Below, one piece after another: positions 37,688 to 46,446 of a stretch of 64,000 nucleotides of DNA. How positions within the stretch are numbered: position 1 is the first letter of the stretch; the number at the start of each line of letters is the position of its first letter. A program made the translations under genes and the position numbers. Below the pieces are notes generated by a model. That model saw only the letters and a list, made by a program, of their open reading frames with translations. It was not told the origin of the DNA and searched no databases. The stretch spans positions 124,001 to 188,000 of the forward strand of contig CAVPPH010000015.1 of the NCBI GenBank assembly GCA_963707275.1, written 5' to 3'. The DNA comes from JACKBK01 sp963707275. Lineage in GTDB: Bacteria; Chloroflexota; Anaerolineae; JAAEKA01.

Positions 37688-38572
37688 TTAACCATTGATC
37701 AGCCCAGCGGCCTTCGCCCGCGCCACTACCTTCTCCGCTGCTCGCACCACCGGCATGTCCACCATCCGCCCGTCGAGAGCGAATGCGCCAACCCCGGCCA
37801 CCTGCTGTTCAGCGTAGACTGACAGGATGCGCTGCGCCCGTTCGATCTCCTGGGGTGACGGCGCGAAGATCCGTTGCGCCGGCTCGACCTGGCGCGGGTG
37901 GATGACCATCTTGCCATCGTAGCCCAGTTGCCGGCCGAATTGGCATTCTGCCTCGAAACCAGCCAGATCGTTGAGATCGAAACAGACCTGGTCGATGGCC
38001 TGCAAGTGATAGGCTTTGGCCGCGGTGACCACCACGTTGCGGGCGTAGAATACCTCCCAGCTCGCGGCTGTACGCACAGCGCCCATGTCGCCGGCCAGAT
38101 CCTCCGCGCCGAAGAGCAGCGCGTCCACCCGTTCGTCCGCCAGCGCGATCTCGCGCACGTTCATGACACCCAGCGCGGTTTCGATGATCGGCAGCAGCCT
38201 GATGCCGCCAGCCGGCCAACCGCGCCTGCGTTCTTCCAGCGCCAGATATTCGGACACTGCCTGTACCTGCTCGTCGAAATCGACCTTGGGAATGACGTAG
38301 CCGTCGGGCCGGCCGGCGATGGTCGCATCAAGGTCGGCGGCCAGCAAGTCGCTGCCTACCGGATTGATACGCACCAGGCGTTCGCTGCGCCCGAAGTCCA
38401 GCGATTGCATCGCCTGTAAGGTTGTGGCTCGTGCCGCTTCTTTTTGGTTCAGCGCGACCCCGTCCTCCAGGTCCATGACGATACAGTCAACGCCCAGGAC
38501 GATCGCTTTCTCGATCTTGCGCAACGAATCGCCGGGCATGAAAAGCAGGGCGCGACGCAGTTCACGTTTCAC
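37688..38572 (-). CDS. CitE/HpcH-aldolase family lyase (malyl-CoA lyase or citramalyl-CoA lyase-like)
   Basis: A 294-residue TIM-barrel lyase that would cleave a beta-hydroxyacyl-CoA. The family motifs are present: LRRALLFMPGDSLRKIEKAI at the N-terminus, DCIVMDLEDGVALNQKEAAR with the metal-binding acidic residues, RLVRINPVGS, LLPIIETALGVMNVREIA and LLFGAEDLAGDMGA. KMVIHPRQVEPAQRIF closes the active site. It is followed 3 bases later (in gene order: preceded) by a MaoC-type hydratase, so the pair could hydrate and cleave a C5 CoA ester such as mesaconyl-, itaconyl- or methylmalyl-CoA. Confidence 0.85.
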   Translation of the reverse strand: MKRELRRALLFMPGDSLRKIEKAIVLGVDCIVMDLEDGVALNQKEAARATTLQAMQSLDFGRSERLVRINPVGSDLLAADLDATIAGRPDGYVIPKVDFDEQVQAVSEYLALEERRRGWPAGGIRLLPIIETALGVMNVREIALADERVDALLFGAEDLAGDMGAVRTAASWEVFYARNVVVTAAKAYHLQAIDQVCFDLNDLAGFEAECQFGRQLGYDGKMVIHPRQVEPAQRIFAPSPQEIERAQRILSVYAEQQVAGVGAFALDGRMVDMPVVRAAEKVVARAKAAGLING

Positions 38573-38575
38573 GTT

Positions 38576-39028
38576 TCACGCCTCCCGTTTCAGCATCAGC
38601 GCCGTCCGCTCGAACTCCACGACGATGATGCCATGTTGGTTGCGGCCCGTGTGACGAAAGCGGACGATGCCCGCGTTGGGGCGCGAACGTGACTCGCGCT
38701 TGTCCAGCACCTCGGTCTCAACGTAGAGCGTGTCGCCGTGGAACATCGGGTGCGGATGACGCACGGTCTCGTAGCCCAGGTTGGCGACGATGGTGCCTTC
38801 GGTGAGATCGGCCACTGTCAGCCCCGTGGCCAGCGCCAGCGTGAACAGCCCGTTGACGATGCGCTGGCCAAACTCAGTGCGGCTGGCGAAGTCCTCGTTG
38901 AGATGCAGCGGCTGGGTGTTCATGGTCAGCGCCGAGAAGAGGACGTTGTCCATCTCGGTGACCGTGCGACCATTGCTATGTTTGATGACTTGACCAACGT
39001 GAAGATCATCGAAGTGTTTGCCGGACAT
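38576..39028 (-). CDS. MaoC-like enoyl-CoA hydratase (mesaconyl/itaconyl-CoA hydratase type)
   Basis: A 150-residue single hot-dog MaoC domain. The hydratase 2 motif region reads NTQPLHLNEDFASRTEFGQR with the conserved H/D, followed by IVNGLFTLALATGLTV. MFHGDTLYVETEVLDKRESR is typical of the itaconyl/mesaconyl-CoA subgroup. It is cotranscribed with the CitE-type lyase 3 bases further on. Confidence 0.8.
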   Translation of the reverse strand: MSGKHFDDLHVGQVIKHSNGRTVTEMDNVLFSALTMNTQPLHLNEDFASRTEFGQRIVNGLFTLALATGLTVADLTEGTIVANLGYETVRHPHPMFHGDTLYVETEVLDKRESRSRPNAGIVRFRHTGRNQHGIIVVEFERTALMLKREA

Positions 39029-39366
39029 GAAGTTACTGGCCTGGATAAGCTGTTCCCGAAAGTTGCAGTCCCGAGACGAATTGGTTTGACAGGCAACGGT
39101 TTTGCCCTACAAGGACCGAAGATGACCAGGAGCTTGACAATCCCAGCCGATATTCTGCATTGTATCATACGTTTCTGCCCGCATGAAAGGTATGGCAGGT
39201 TGCAGCGCGTACCCGGCGAACTACTGGCCGGGGTGATCCAGTATTGTCATGCAGCAGAGAAATCCACAAGTGCCATTCAGTACGTAGATACTCAGACGGA
39301 TCTGATCAATCGTTGGCTATACCCCAATGAATACCCTCTTGGTCATAAAGGAAGGATCTCAAAGAG
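39029..39366. other. Divergent promoter region
   Basis: The region holds transcription starts for the MaoC/CitE pair (minus) and the dockerin protein (plus). TTGACA at 39134 lacks a well-spaced -10 on plus; TACAAT on minus (39164-39159) lacks a good -35. No repeat or RNA was seen. Confidence 0.35.
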
Positions 39367-41406
39367 ATGCGACCTCAGCGTGATTTCTGGTATCTCTTGC
39401 ATTTGGCGGCGACGTTTGGTTTGTTGGCTTTCGTTGCCGGCCCTGTCGCTGTTTCTGCTCAGCCCACCCAGGCTCTGATCGAAGACTGGCGCTCGTCCGA
39501 CTTCACTTTCACTTCGAGTATGATGGCAACGGATCAGAACGACAACGTGTATGTACTTGGCAGCAGCGCAGCAACCAACGTTCTGCACATCGAGAAGCTT
39601 GATGCTGCCGGAACTTTGCTGTGGCAAACCACGTATGACCCGGTGGAGGCACTCAGTGGTGTGTGGATCGCCGTCGATAGTGCGGGCAACCCTATTGTCC
39701 AGGCAAATACGATCCGCAGCTCCGATGGTCAACCCACTGGCTGGCTGACTCTCAAGTATGACACCAATGGCAACCTGCTGTGGGCCAACAGTCTGCCAGG
39801 ACTTTTCAGTGGTTCTGTTCGCGTTGAAGTGGATGCCAACAACAACATCTATGTCGCCGGGTATAGTTTCAACAACTCAAAGTTGATCAAGTACTCGCCA
39901 ACCGGGACAACCCTTTGGAGCGCGGTGTTCGACAACAACGGTGCGATTGACAAGGCTTCATCCATGGTTATCTCGCCCGACAACAGCCGAATCGGGGTGG
40001 CTGGCGTCAGCGGTAATTTGTTTATGGCGCTGATGTATGACGCCGACGGAAACCAACTGTGGACGAATACAGATAGCACTCTGTACGCGGCCGGTGATCT
40101 GGCCTTTGGTCCTGGAAACACCAGTTACTTTGCCACCGGCACCTACTTCCCACAAGACCCAAATCCCTACCAGATGGCGATTGCGAAGTTTGACGCGGCA
40201 GGCAACCAGTCCTGGGTAAAAAGCTACAACGTCGGAGATCGGGCTTTTCGCGTGGCCGTGGATGTTCAGGGAAATATCGTGGCAACCGGCATGGACGCCG
40301 TTGGCTACATGGACTGGATGACCATCAAGACAGATGCCGACGGCAACCTGCTCTGGTCGCAGCGTTATGACGGTGGCAGGAACAACGACGAGACCCCCAA
40401 CATGCTGGCAATCGACGCCTCCGGCGCGGTCTACGTGACGGGTAAAGGGGGACCGAACCCAAGTTCGGGCACCATTTCCAATGTCAAAGGTGTGGTCGTT
40501 AAGTATAGCGCGGTTGGGACACCCCAGTGGGCGGTGTGGGATGATTATGCGGGCGGTAAGGCGTTCCGTTTTGGCGCAGGCAACACGTTGGCAACCCTCG
40601 GCTGGGGCTATCTCGTGACCACGCATTACACGCAGACTGGCCTGCCGGACCTGGTGCCAAATGCCCCGACCAATCTCAGCGGCTTTGCAGCATACACCGG
40701 CGCAAGCTATGAGGTCAGATTGAATTTCAGCGACAATGCAGATAACGAGTTCTGGGTGGAGGCTGAACGCTGCGCGGGTTCAGGCTGTACCGATTTCATC
40801 AAGGTAGCTCAATCGCGTGGCGAGAATGCAACAGGGTTGACGGACACGGATGTCGCGCCGGGCGTTACATACACCTACCGGGCACGGGCGCGGGGCTTCA
40901 TGGGTCTTTCAGATCCTTCGAATACGGTCGAGATCGTTGTACCGCCAAGCAATGCTCCAGCAGCGCCCAGTGACTTGTCGGCAGCCATGAGCGGCGTTCA
41001 TGTGGTATTGAACTGGCAGGATAACTCGAACAACGAAGCCATGTTTGTCATCGAGCGCTGCCAGGGTGATGGCTGTACCAACTTTGTCTGGCTGGATGCA
41101 AGAGGGGCCAACATCACCACGTTGGCCGATGTCAGCGCCGCCGCGGGGGAGAGCTATTCCTACCGTGTGCGCGCCTGGAACTCTGACGGGTATTCCCTCT
41201 ATTCGAATGTTGCCACCATTATCACGCTGGGTGGCATCTGCCCCGATTTCAATCAAACCGGTCTGGTTGATGTCGGTGACCTGAGCACCATCGCCAACCT
41301 GTGGGGCCAGCCTGCGCCGAATGGCTTCGACCTCGACGGAGACGGCTTGGTTACCATTGTCGATATCCAGTTGGTGGCAGCGCTCTGGGGCACAAGCTGT
41401 CCCTGA
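39367..41406 (+). CDS. Secreted protein with beta-propeller repeats, two FN3-like domains and a dockerin-like end
   Basis: A 679-residue exported protein; the signal peptide is cleaved near VSAQP. Residues about 30-400 contain repeats of the SBBP/PQQ-like type (GNPIVQANTIRSSDGQPTGW, NNIYVAGYSFNNSKLIKYSP, GNIVATGMDAVGYMDWMTIK). Then two FN3-like domains, each with a CxGxGCTxF insertion (CAGSGCTDF, CQGDGCTNF). The C-terminus is a type I dockerin-like pair, DFNQTGLVDVGDLSTIANLW and FDLDGDGLVTIVDIQLVAAL, with Ca2+-binding loops. It probably acts outside the cell, perhaps docking to a cohesin. RBS AAGGAAGG lies about 9 bases before the ATG. Confidence 0.8.
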   Translation: MRPQRDFWYLLHLAATFGLLAFVAGPVAVSAQPTQALIEDWRSSDFTFTSSMMATDQNDNVYVLGSSAATNVLHIEKLDAAGTLLWQTTYDPVEALSGVWIAVDSAGNPIVQANTIRSSDGQPTGWLTLKYDTNGNLLWANSLPGLFSGSVRVEVDANNNIYVAGYSFNNSKLIKYSPTGTTLWSAVFDNNGAIDKASSMVISPDNSRIGVAGVSGNLFMALMYDADGNQLWTNTDSTLYAAGDLAFGPGNTSYFATGTYFPQDPNPYQMAIAKFDAAGNQSWVKSYNVGDRAFRVAVDVQGNIVATGMDAVGYMDWMTIKTDADGNLLWSQRYDGGRNNDETPNMLAIDASGAVYVTGKGGPNPSSGTISNVKGVVVKYSAVGTPQWAVWDDYAGGKAFRFGAGNTLATLGWGYLVTTHYTQTGLPDLVPNAPTNLSGFAAYTGASYEVRLNFSDNADNEFWVEAERCAGSGCTDFIKVAQSRGENATGLTDTDVAPGVTYTYRARARGFMGLSDPSNTVEIVVPPSNAPAAPSDLSAAMSGVHVVLNWQDNSNNEAMFVIERCQGDGCTNFVWLDARGANITTLADVSAAAGESYSYRVRAWNSDGYSLYSNVATIITLGGICPDFNQTGLVDVGDLSTIANLWGQPAPNGFDLDGDGLVTIVDIQLVAALWGTSCP

Positions 41407-41428
41407 AATCTGTTGCTCGTATCGAGAA

Positions 41429-41470
41429 ACAAGCAAGGCGCAGGTAACGAGTCACCTGCGCCTTGCTTGT
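41429..41470. terminator. Bidirectional terminator hairpin
   Basis: A perfect 17-bp stem (41429-41445 with 41454-41470, loop AACGAGTC) lies between convergent genes. The T-rich tail is weak. Confidence 0.75.
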
Positions 41471-41487
41471 GTGAGAACCTCCTCGGG

Positions 41488-42144
41488 TTAGCGTATGGTT
41501 GCGATGACTGTGGCCAATTCGGCCAGCACCATGGCTGTCGCTCCCCACACCTTATGACCACAGACGTTGTAGAACGGCACATGGCGTGGTTCGTCTCGCA
41601 GAAGCCAGTCTTCGACAACGATGTTGCGCTCATCCAGGAAGTGCGAGATGGGTGGCTCTAGCAGTTCGGCTACTTCGTCAGGTTGCAGGGCAAAATTGGG
41701 TCGGCGCGGCAGCCAGGCCACGTGCGGGTAAATGTAATAATCGCTGGGCGGGATATAGAGCGGCGTCAGGGCGCCCAGCAGTTGCAAGTCCTCCTCGCAG
41801 ACGCCGATTTCCTCGCATGCCTCGCGCAGCGCCGTGTGCGAGGTTGACTGGTCGTCGGGATCGACGCTGCCGCCGGGGAAGCTGATCTGGCCGCGGTGGC
41901 TGCCGACATTATCGGTGCGACGCGTCAGCGCCAGATGCAGCTCGCCGTTGGCGCCGTTGGGGTACAGCAGCACCAACACACCCCCTTCGCGCGGCCGGTG
42001 ATCGGGCGTGGGCGGCTCCAGCGGGCGCGGGATTGGCGCCATGCGCACCATGGCTGGCAGGCCGGGCAGCGGCTGATGCAGCGCGCGGCCGATGGCTTCG
42101 GGTGTCAATGTCACGGTGGCGCGGCTGGCAACGAAATCGGGCAT
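41488..42144 (-). CDS. Nudix hydrolase, CoA pyrophosphatase-like
   Basis: A 218-residue Nudix enzyme. The motif region reads GGSVDPDDQSTSHTALREAC then EEIGV, matching GX5EX7REUXEEXGU with Asp for the first Glu, and it is preceded by SHRGQISFPG, the UPF0035 signature of CoA pyrophosphatases. It would hydrolyse CoA or its derivatives. ATG 42144 is preferred because a good promoter ends only 10 bases upstream, suggesting a leaderless message; a longer frame to 42183 would cover that promoter. Confidence 0.8.
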   Translation of the reverse strand: MPDFVASRATVTLTPEAIGRALHQPLPGLPAMVRMAPIPRPLEPPTPDHRPREGGVLVLLYPNGANGELHLALTRRTDNVGSHRGQISFPGGSVDPDDQSTSHTALREACEEIGVCEEDLQLLGALTPLYIPPSDYYIYPHVAWLPRRPNFALQPDEVAELLEPPISHFLDERNIVVEDWLLRDEPRHVPFYNVCGHKVWGATAMVLAELATVIATIR

Positions 42145-42153
42145 CGTGCCAGG

Positions 42154-42183
42154 ATTATACAGCGTGAGACAGCGTTCTCGCAA
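42154..42183 (-). promoter_or_regulatory. Sigma-70-like promoter, leaderless mRNA
   Basis: On the minus strand TTGCGA (42183-42178), an 18-base spacer and TATAAT (42159-42154) lie nine bases before ATG 42144, so the start point falls within 0-3 bases of the ATG. Confidence 0.6.
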
Positions 42184-42265
42184 GGACGCAGAGCTGGTCC
42201 TGCGATCCGCAACATGAGGGGAACCTATTCAGATGCAGCCGGTCTCTGTGCGGCCACCGTGCCAC

Positions 42266-44467
42266 TCAGGACTGCTGGGCTTCCTGTATCACCATCCGCA
42301 CGTCCACCGCCAGCGCGCCCTGTCCCGCCGGGTAGGCGATCAGCGGATTGATGTCGATCTCCTGGATTCGTGGTTGGTCCAGCGCCAGTTGCGCCATCCG
42401 CTGGATAACCTCGGCTACAGCGTCGATGTCGGACGGCGGTTGGCCGCGCAGCCCTTGCAACAGCTTGCCGGCGTGCGTCTCTCCGATCATCGCCAGCGTC
42501 TCGGCGCGGCTGAACGGCGCGACGCGGAAGGCCACATCCTTGAGCAGCTCGACATAGATGCCGCCCAGCCCGAACATCACCAGCGGGCCAAACTGCGGGT
42601 CGCGGCGCATGCCGACGATCAGCTCGTGGCCGGGCAGCGCCATCTGTGTCACCAGCGCGCCCTCGATCCGCGCCTCGGGCTGGCGTTGCTGAACGCGCGC
42701 CATCATTTCGTCGAACGCGGCGTGAACCTGCTCGACGTCGCCCAGCTTCAGCGCGATCCCGCCGGCCTCTGACTTGTGGAAGATGTCGGGCGACACAATC
42801 TTAAGCGCCACAGGGAAGCCGATCTCTGCCGCGATCTGGCCTGCTTCGTCAGCGCTGCGTGCCAGCCCAGCCGCCGGCTGGTCGATGCCATAGGCCGCCA
42901 ACACATGCCGCGCCTGCGCCTCCACTAACTGCGTCCTGCCCGGAGGGAGATCAACCAGCGAATGCTCCTGCTCGCTGCCTAAGTCTGTAGATTTGCGTTC
43001 CTCCTTTCCCTCATTTCCTTCCTTTCCTTCTCTTCCCTCCGCATACCGCCACATCACACCCAACGCCCGCGCCGCCTGTTTCGGGAACTGGTAGAGCGCG
43101 ATACGATGCCGGTGCAGCGCGATCATCGGCTCGCGCACCGCCTCGTCGCCCATGAAACATGTCACTACCGGCTTGCCGGGGAAGGCTGACGACGCCCGAC
43201 CGATGGCTTCCGCCACCGCCGCCGGGCTGACCAGCGCCTGCGGCACCAGGATCGGCAGCACGGCGTCGTAGCCAGGGTCGGCCAGCAGTGCGCTGAGGGC
43301 CATTTCGTAATCGGCCGCATCTGCGCCGCCCAGCATGTCGATGGGGTTGCCAAGCTGCGCCTCTGAGCAGGTGTGGGCCGCCAGGAAGTCGCGCGTTTCA
43401 TCGGACGGCGGCGGCATGGTCAGGCCGGCCTCTTCCAGCGCGTCGGCAGCCAGGCTGGCCGGCCCGCCGGCGTTAGTGACGATGGCAACTCTGCGACCGC
43501 GCGGCAATGGACCATAGGCCAGCGCCAGGGCGAAGTTGAAGAGGTCCTCCACGCCGTCGACGCGGATCACGCCGCTCTGTTTGAAGGCCGCATCGTATGC
43601 GGCCATCGCGCCGGCCAGGCTGCCGGTGTGCGACGAGACGGCGCGTGTGCCGGCCTCCGTCGTCCCGGCCTTGATGACCAGGATCGGCTTGTGGGGCGTT
43701 ACCCGGCTGGCGACATCGATGAAGCGCGGCCCGTCCTTGATGGCCTCCAGGTAGGCCACGATGACCCTGGTGCGCGGATCGCCGGCCAGCGATTCGATCA
43801 GGTCGGTCTCGTTGACGTCAGCCGAGTTGCCCAGCGTGGCGAAGCGGCTGAAACCGACCCCTTTGCCGGCTGTCCATTCCAGGATGCCGCCGCAGATCGC
43901 GCCCGACTGGCTGATGAAGGCGATGTCGCCTGGCTCCGGCATGGTGCGGATGAAGGTGGTGTCCAGGCCGCTGTAGGCGTCCAGCGTGCCGACGCAGTTG
44001 GGGCCGATCAGCCGCATGCCGTGGGCGCGGGCGATCTCCAGCAGTTCCTCTTCCAGCGCCAGGCCGGCCGGTCCCACCTCGCGAAAGCCGCCGGAGATGA
44101 CGATGGCCGCCTTGACGCCGCGTACGCCGCATTCGTGCAACGCGGCCGGGCAGACCGGCGCGGGGACGACGATCACCGCCAGCTCCAGCGGATCGGGTAC
44201 GGCGGTGATGGTGGGATAGCAGCGCAGGCCAAGAATCTCATCCCGTCCCGGGTTGACCGGATAGACCGCGCCGCGGTAGCCGAAGCTGATCAGGTTGCGC
44301 AGAATGCCGTGGCTGAGCTTGTTTCGGTTGGCCGACGCGCCGATGACGGCGACGCCGTTGGGATTGAAGAACGCGTCCAGTGGAGAGTGTGGCGCGCCTG
44401 GTTTCGGGTCAGGCGAGGCGTGGAGCGTAACACGTGAAGCGTGATCGGACGGGGTGTTGACAGTCAT
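42266..44467 (-). CDS. ADP-forming acyl/acetyl-CoA synthetase (fused alpha-beta)
   Basis: A 733-residue enzyme that makes acid plus ATP from acyl-CoA, ADP and phosphate, or the reverse. Domain order: CoA-binding Rossmann (SPLDAFFNPNGVAVIGASAN), succinyl-CoA ligase-like (GGFREVGPAGLALEEELLEI, SHTGSLAGAMAAYDAAFKQS) and a C-terminal ATP-grasp (ALKIVSPDIFHKSEAGGIAL, LVTQMALPGHELIVGMRRDP). AAGGAGG lies just before ATG 44467, so the longer frame is rejected. Promoter TTGGCT-N17-TACGAT is upstream. An odd low-complexity linker rich in Glu/Gly/Lys (GREGKEGNEGKEER) separates the parts. Confidence 0.9.
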   Translation of the reverse strand: MTVNTPSDHASRVTLHASPDPKPGAPHSPLDAFFNPNGVAVIGASANRNKLSHGILRNLISFGYRGAVYPVNPGRDEILGLRCYPTITAVPDPLELAVIVVPAPVCPAALHECGVRGVKAAIVISGGFREVGPAGLALEEELLEIARAHGMRLIGPNCVGTLDAYSGLDTTFIRTMPEPGDIAFISQSGAICGGILEWTAGKGVGFSRFATLGNSADVNETDLIESLAGDPRTRVIVAYLEAIKDGPRFIDVASRVTPHKPILVIKAGTTEAGTRAVSSHTGSLAGAMAAYDAAFKQSGVIRVDGVEDLFNFALALAYGPLPRGRRVAIVTNAGGPASLAADALEEAGLTMPPPSDETRDFLAAHTCSEAQLGNPIDMLGGADAADYEMALSALLADPGYDAVLPILVPQALVSPAAVAEAIGRASSAFPGKPVVTCFMGDEAVREPMIALHRHRIALYQFPKQAARALGVMWRYAEGREGKEGNEGKEERKSTDLGSEQEHSLVDLPPGRTQLVEAQARHVLAAYGIDQPAAGLARSADEAGQIAAEIGFPVALKIVSPDIFHKSEAGGIALKLGDVEQVHAAFDEMMARVQQRQPEARIEGALVTQMALPGHELIVGMRRDPQFGPLVMFGLGGIYVELLKDVAFRVAPFSRAETLAMIGETHAGKLLQGLRGQPPSDIDAVAEVIQRMAQLALDQPRIQEIDINPLIAYPAGQGALAVDVRMVIQEAQQS

Positions 44468-44499
44468 TGGCGACCTCCTTGTCGCTGGTTGTTGTCCGT

Positions 44500-44528
44500 A
44501 TCGTATCACGGGAGGCGTAGATAGCCAA
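44500..44528 (-). promoter_or_regulatory. Promoter of acyl-CoA synthetase gene
   Basis: TTGGCT (44528-44523), 17-base spacer and TACGAT (44505-44500) on the minus strand. The Smr promoter stands back to back with it. Confidence 0.55.
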
Positions 44529-44565
44529 TGACGCGCGTCATAAATCCGTGATGTGCGAGGCCGGA

Positions 44566-44594
44566 TTGCGCGAACTATCTGGCGCCCGTATAAT
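44566..44594 (+). promoter_or_regulatory. Promoter of Smr gene
   Basis: TTGCGC (44566-44571), 17-base spacer and TATAAT (44589-44594). The expected start point is near 44601, giving a leader of about 76 bases. Confidence 0.6.
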
Positions 44595-44676
44595 CGGTGC
44601 AGGTGGCCGCGTTGGTAAGTCGTCAGAAGCCACCGAGTCAACAGCGTGCAGTTGGAATTGTAGACACAAGAAACCC

Positions 44677-44931
44677 ATGGCAAAGCTAAAACTGGATCTG
44701 CACGACATCTACAACCGCGGCGGGACGATTGACGCGGAGTTGAACCGCATCATCGAGGAGGCGGTGGATAAGCGGATCGCGCTGGTGGAGATCATCCCAG
44801 GCAAGGGCAGCGGGCAGTTGAAGAAGCATGTGTTGCGTTTCCTCAACCAGCCACACATCAAAGTGCAGTATCACCGCGTCGAAAAGGACGACCGCAACCA
44901 CGGACGTATCTTTGTTCACTTTCGGCACTAA
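44677..44931 (+). CDS. Smr domain protein
   Basis: An 84-residue stand-alone Smr (small MutS-related) domain: KLDLHDIYNRGG, then the signature VEIIPGKGSGQLKKHVLRFL and RNHGRIFVHFRH. Smr domains are nucleic-acid nickases or ribosome-quality-control modules. ATG 44677 begins the domain; a longer upstream frame is unlikely to be coding. Followed by a terminator. Confidence 0.85.
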   Translation: MAKLKLDLHDIYNRGGTIDAELNRIIEEAVDKRIALVEIIPGKGSGQLKKHVLRFLNQPHIKVQYHRVEKDDRNHGRIFVHFRH

Positions 44932-45010
44932 GGCTGATTCTCTATACCATCTGTCATGGCTCGGTCGCAGACCGGCCAAAGCGGGGGTGGATTGTTGACA
45001 CAGGAAACTC

Positions 45011-45041
45011 AAAAAGCCCCGCCATCAAGGCGGGGCTTTTT
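45011..45041. terminator. Rho-independent terminator (both directions)
   Basis: AAAAAGCCCCGCC pairs with GGCGGGGCTTTTT around ATCAA (13 bp). The T run on either side makes it a classical bidirectional terminator between convergent genes. Confidence 0.9.
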
Positions 45042-45042
45042 C

Positions 45043-45080
45043 GCAGAAGCTCAACTCTTTCGAAAGAGTTGAGCTTCTGC
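45043..45080. repeat. Perfect 38-bp palindrome of the GAAGTTCAAC family
   Basis: Two 19-base arms starting GCAGAAGCTCAACTCTTTC meet without a loop. It is a longer version of the hairpins at 3031-3115. Confidence 0.75.
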
Positions 45081-45101
45081 GCTGCAATTACGATCTGGTC
45101 G

Positions 45102-46376
45102 CTACCCTTGTGTGGTGTAGCGGCGCCGCGGCTGGCTGCGCCGGGGACGGGATGTGTTGGCAGGGCTTGGCTGGCTCGATCCGCCGTTGCTGGGATAGCG
45201 CGGCTGCTGGCGGTTCGGCTGGCTGGCCTGGGAGCGGCTGTTCGCCATGGAGGGACCGTAGTCGAAGCCTTCCAACTGGCGACGCTCGATCCGCGTGCCC
45301 AGCAGCCGCTCGATATCGCGCACCATAGGTTCGTCGTCCTGCGACGCAAAGGTGAACGCTTCGCCAGACAGCTCCGCGCGGCCGGTGCGGCCGATGCGAT
45401 GGGTGTAGGCGTCCACGGTGTCAGGCATGTCGAAGTTGATGACATGCGAGATTTCCGTCACGTCGATGCCGCGCGAGGCGATGTCGGTGGCCACCAGGAT
45501 GTCGTACTTGCCATCGCGGAAGCCGTCGATGGCCTTCTGGCGGCGGTTCTGGGCCATGTTGCCCTGCAACGCGGATACACGGTAGCCCTGGTTTTCCAGG
45601 TCCAGCGCCAGGTTGCGGGCGCGCCGCTTCGTGCGGGTGAAGACCAGCACGCGGCCGGTGGGCGTGTTGTCCAGCATGGCCAGCAGCAGATCCTTCTTGC
45701 GCTTGTCGGGCACCGGATACAGCGCGTGCGAGACGGTCTCAGCCGGCGCGATCATGCCGATCTGTACGGTGACCGGGTCGGTGAGGATGCTGTCAGCCAG
45801 CGAGCGGATGTCCTGCGGCATGGTGGCCGAGAAGAAGAGCGTCTGGCGACGGGTCGGCAAGTGCTTGATGATGCGGCGGATGTCGGGCAGGAAGCCCATA
45901 TCGCACATGCGGTCCGCCTCGTCCAGCACCAGGATCTCGACCTTGGAGAGATCAATGGCGCCTGCGCCGATGTGGTCGAGCAAGCGGCCGGGACAGGCGA
46001 CGACGATCTCTGCGCCGCGGCGCAACGCCTCGACCTGCGGCCTGGGATTGACGCCGCCATAGATGGTGACGCTGCGCAGCCGGGTCTGCTTGCCGTAGTC
46101 AGAGGCAGCCTGGTGGATCTGCTCCGCCAGCTCGCGGGTCGGCGCAACGATCAGCGCGCGCACGCCGCGCGGGCCTTTCTGCGTCGCCAGGTGGTGCAGG
46201 ATGGGCAGCATGAACGCGGCGGTCTTGCCGGTGCCAGTCTGCGCCAGCCCGAGAACGTCACGTCCCTGCATGACGACCGGTATCGCTTGTTCCTGAATAG
46301 GGGTGGGGGAGGTATAGCCGGCAGCTTTTACGCCGGCCAGGACGCGAGCGTCCAGAGACAGTTGTTCAAAATTCAT
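45102..46376 (-). CDS. DEAD-box ATP-dependent RNA helicase (RhlE-like)
   Basis: A 424-residue RNA helicase with all DEAD-box motifs: the Q motif in SPTPIQEQAIPVVMQGRDVL, motif I AQTGTGKT, Ia PTRELAEQ, Ib TPGR-like CPGR, DEAD at VLDEADRM, SAT, and VI HRIGRTGR. The tail after about residue 380 is a Ser/Gln/Arg-rich unordered extension that would bind RNA or partners. GGAGTACTCCC precedes the ATG. It unwinds structured RNA, for example during ribosome assembly or cold shock. The leader carries a strong hairpin. Confidence 0.9.
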   Translation of the reverse strand: MNFEQLSLDARVLAGVKAAGYTSPTPIQEQAIPVVMQGRDVLGLAQTGTGKTAAFMLPILHHLATQKGPRGVRALIVAPTRELAEQIHQAASDYGKQTRLRSVTIYGGVNPRPQVEALRRGAEIVVACPGRLLDHIGAGAIDLSKVEILVLDEADRMCDMGFLPDIRRIIKHLPTRRQTLFFSATMPQDIRSLADSILTDPVTVQIGMIAPAETVSHALYPVPDKRKKDLLLAMLDNTPTGRVLVFTRTKRRARNLALDLENQGYRVSALQGNMAQNRRQKAIDGFRDGKYDILVATDIASRGIDVTEISHVINFDMPDTVDAYTHRIGRTGRAELSGEAFTFASQDDEPMVRDIERLLGTRIERRQLEGFDYGPSMANSRSQASQPNRQQPRYPSNGGSSQPSPANTSRPRRSQPRRRYTTQG

Positions 46377-46446
46377 ATGGGAGTACTCCTTGACTCCAGT
46401 GAGCCAAGTCGCACTCTCAGCCCGAAACTACAGTTTTTTATGTTAC

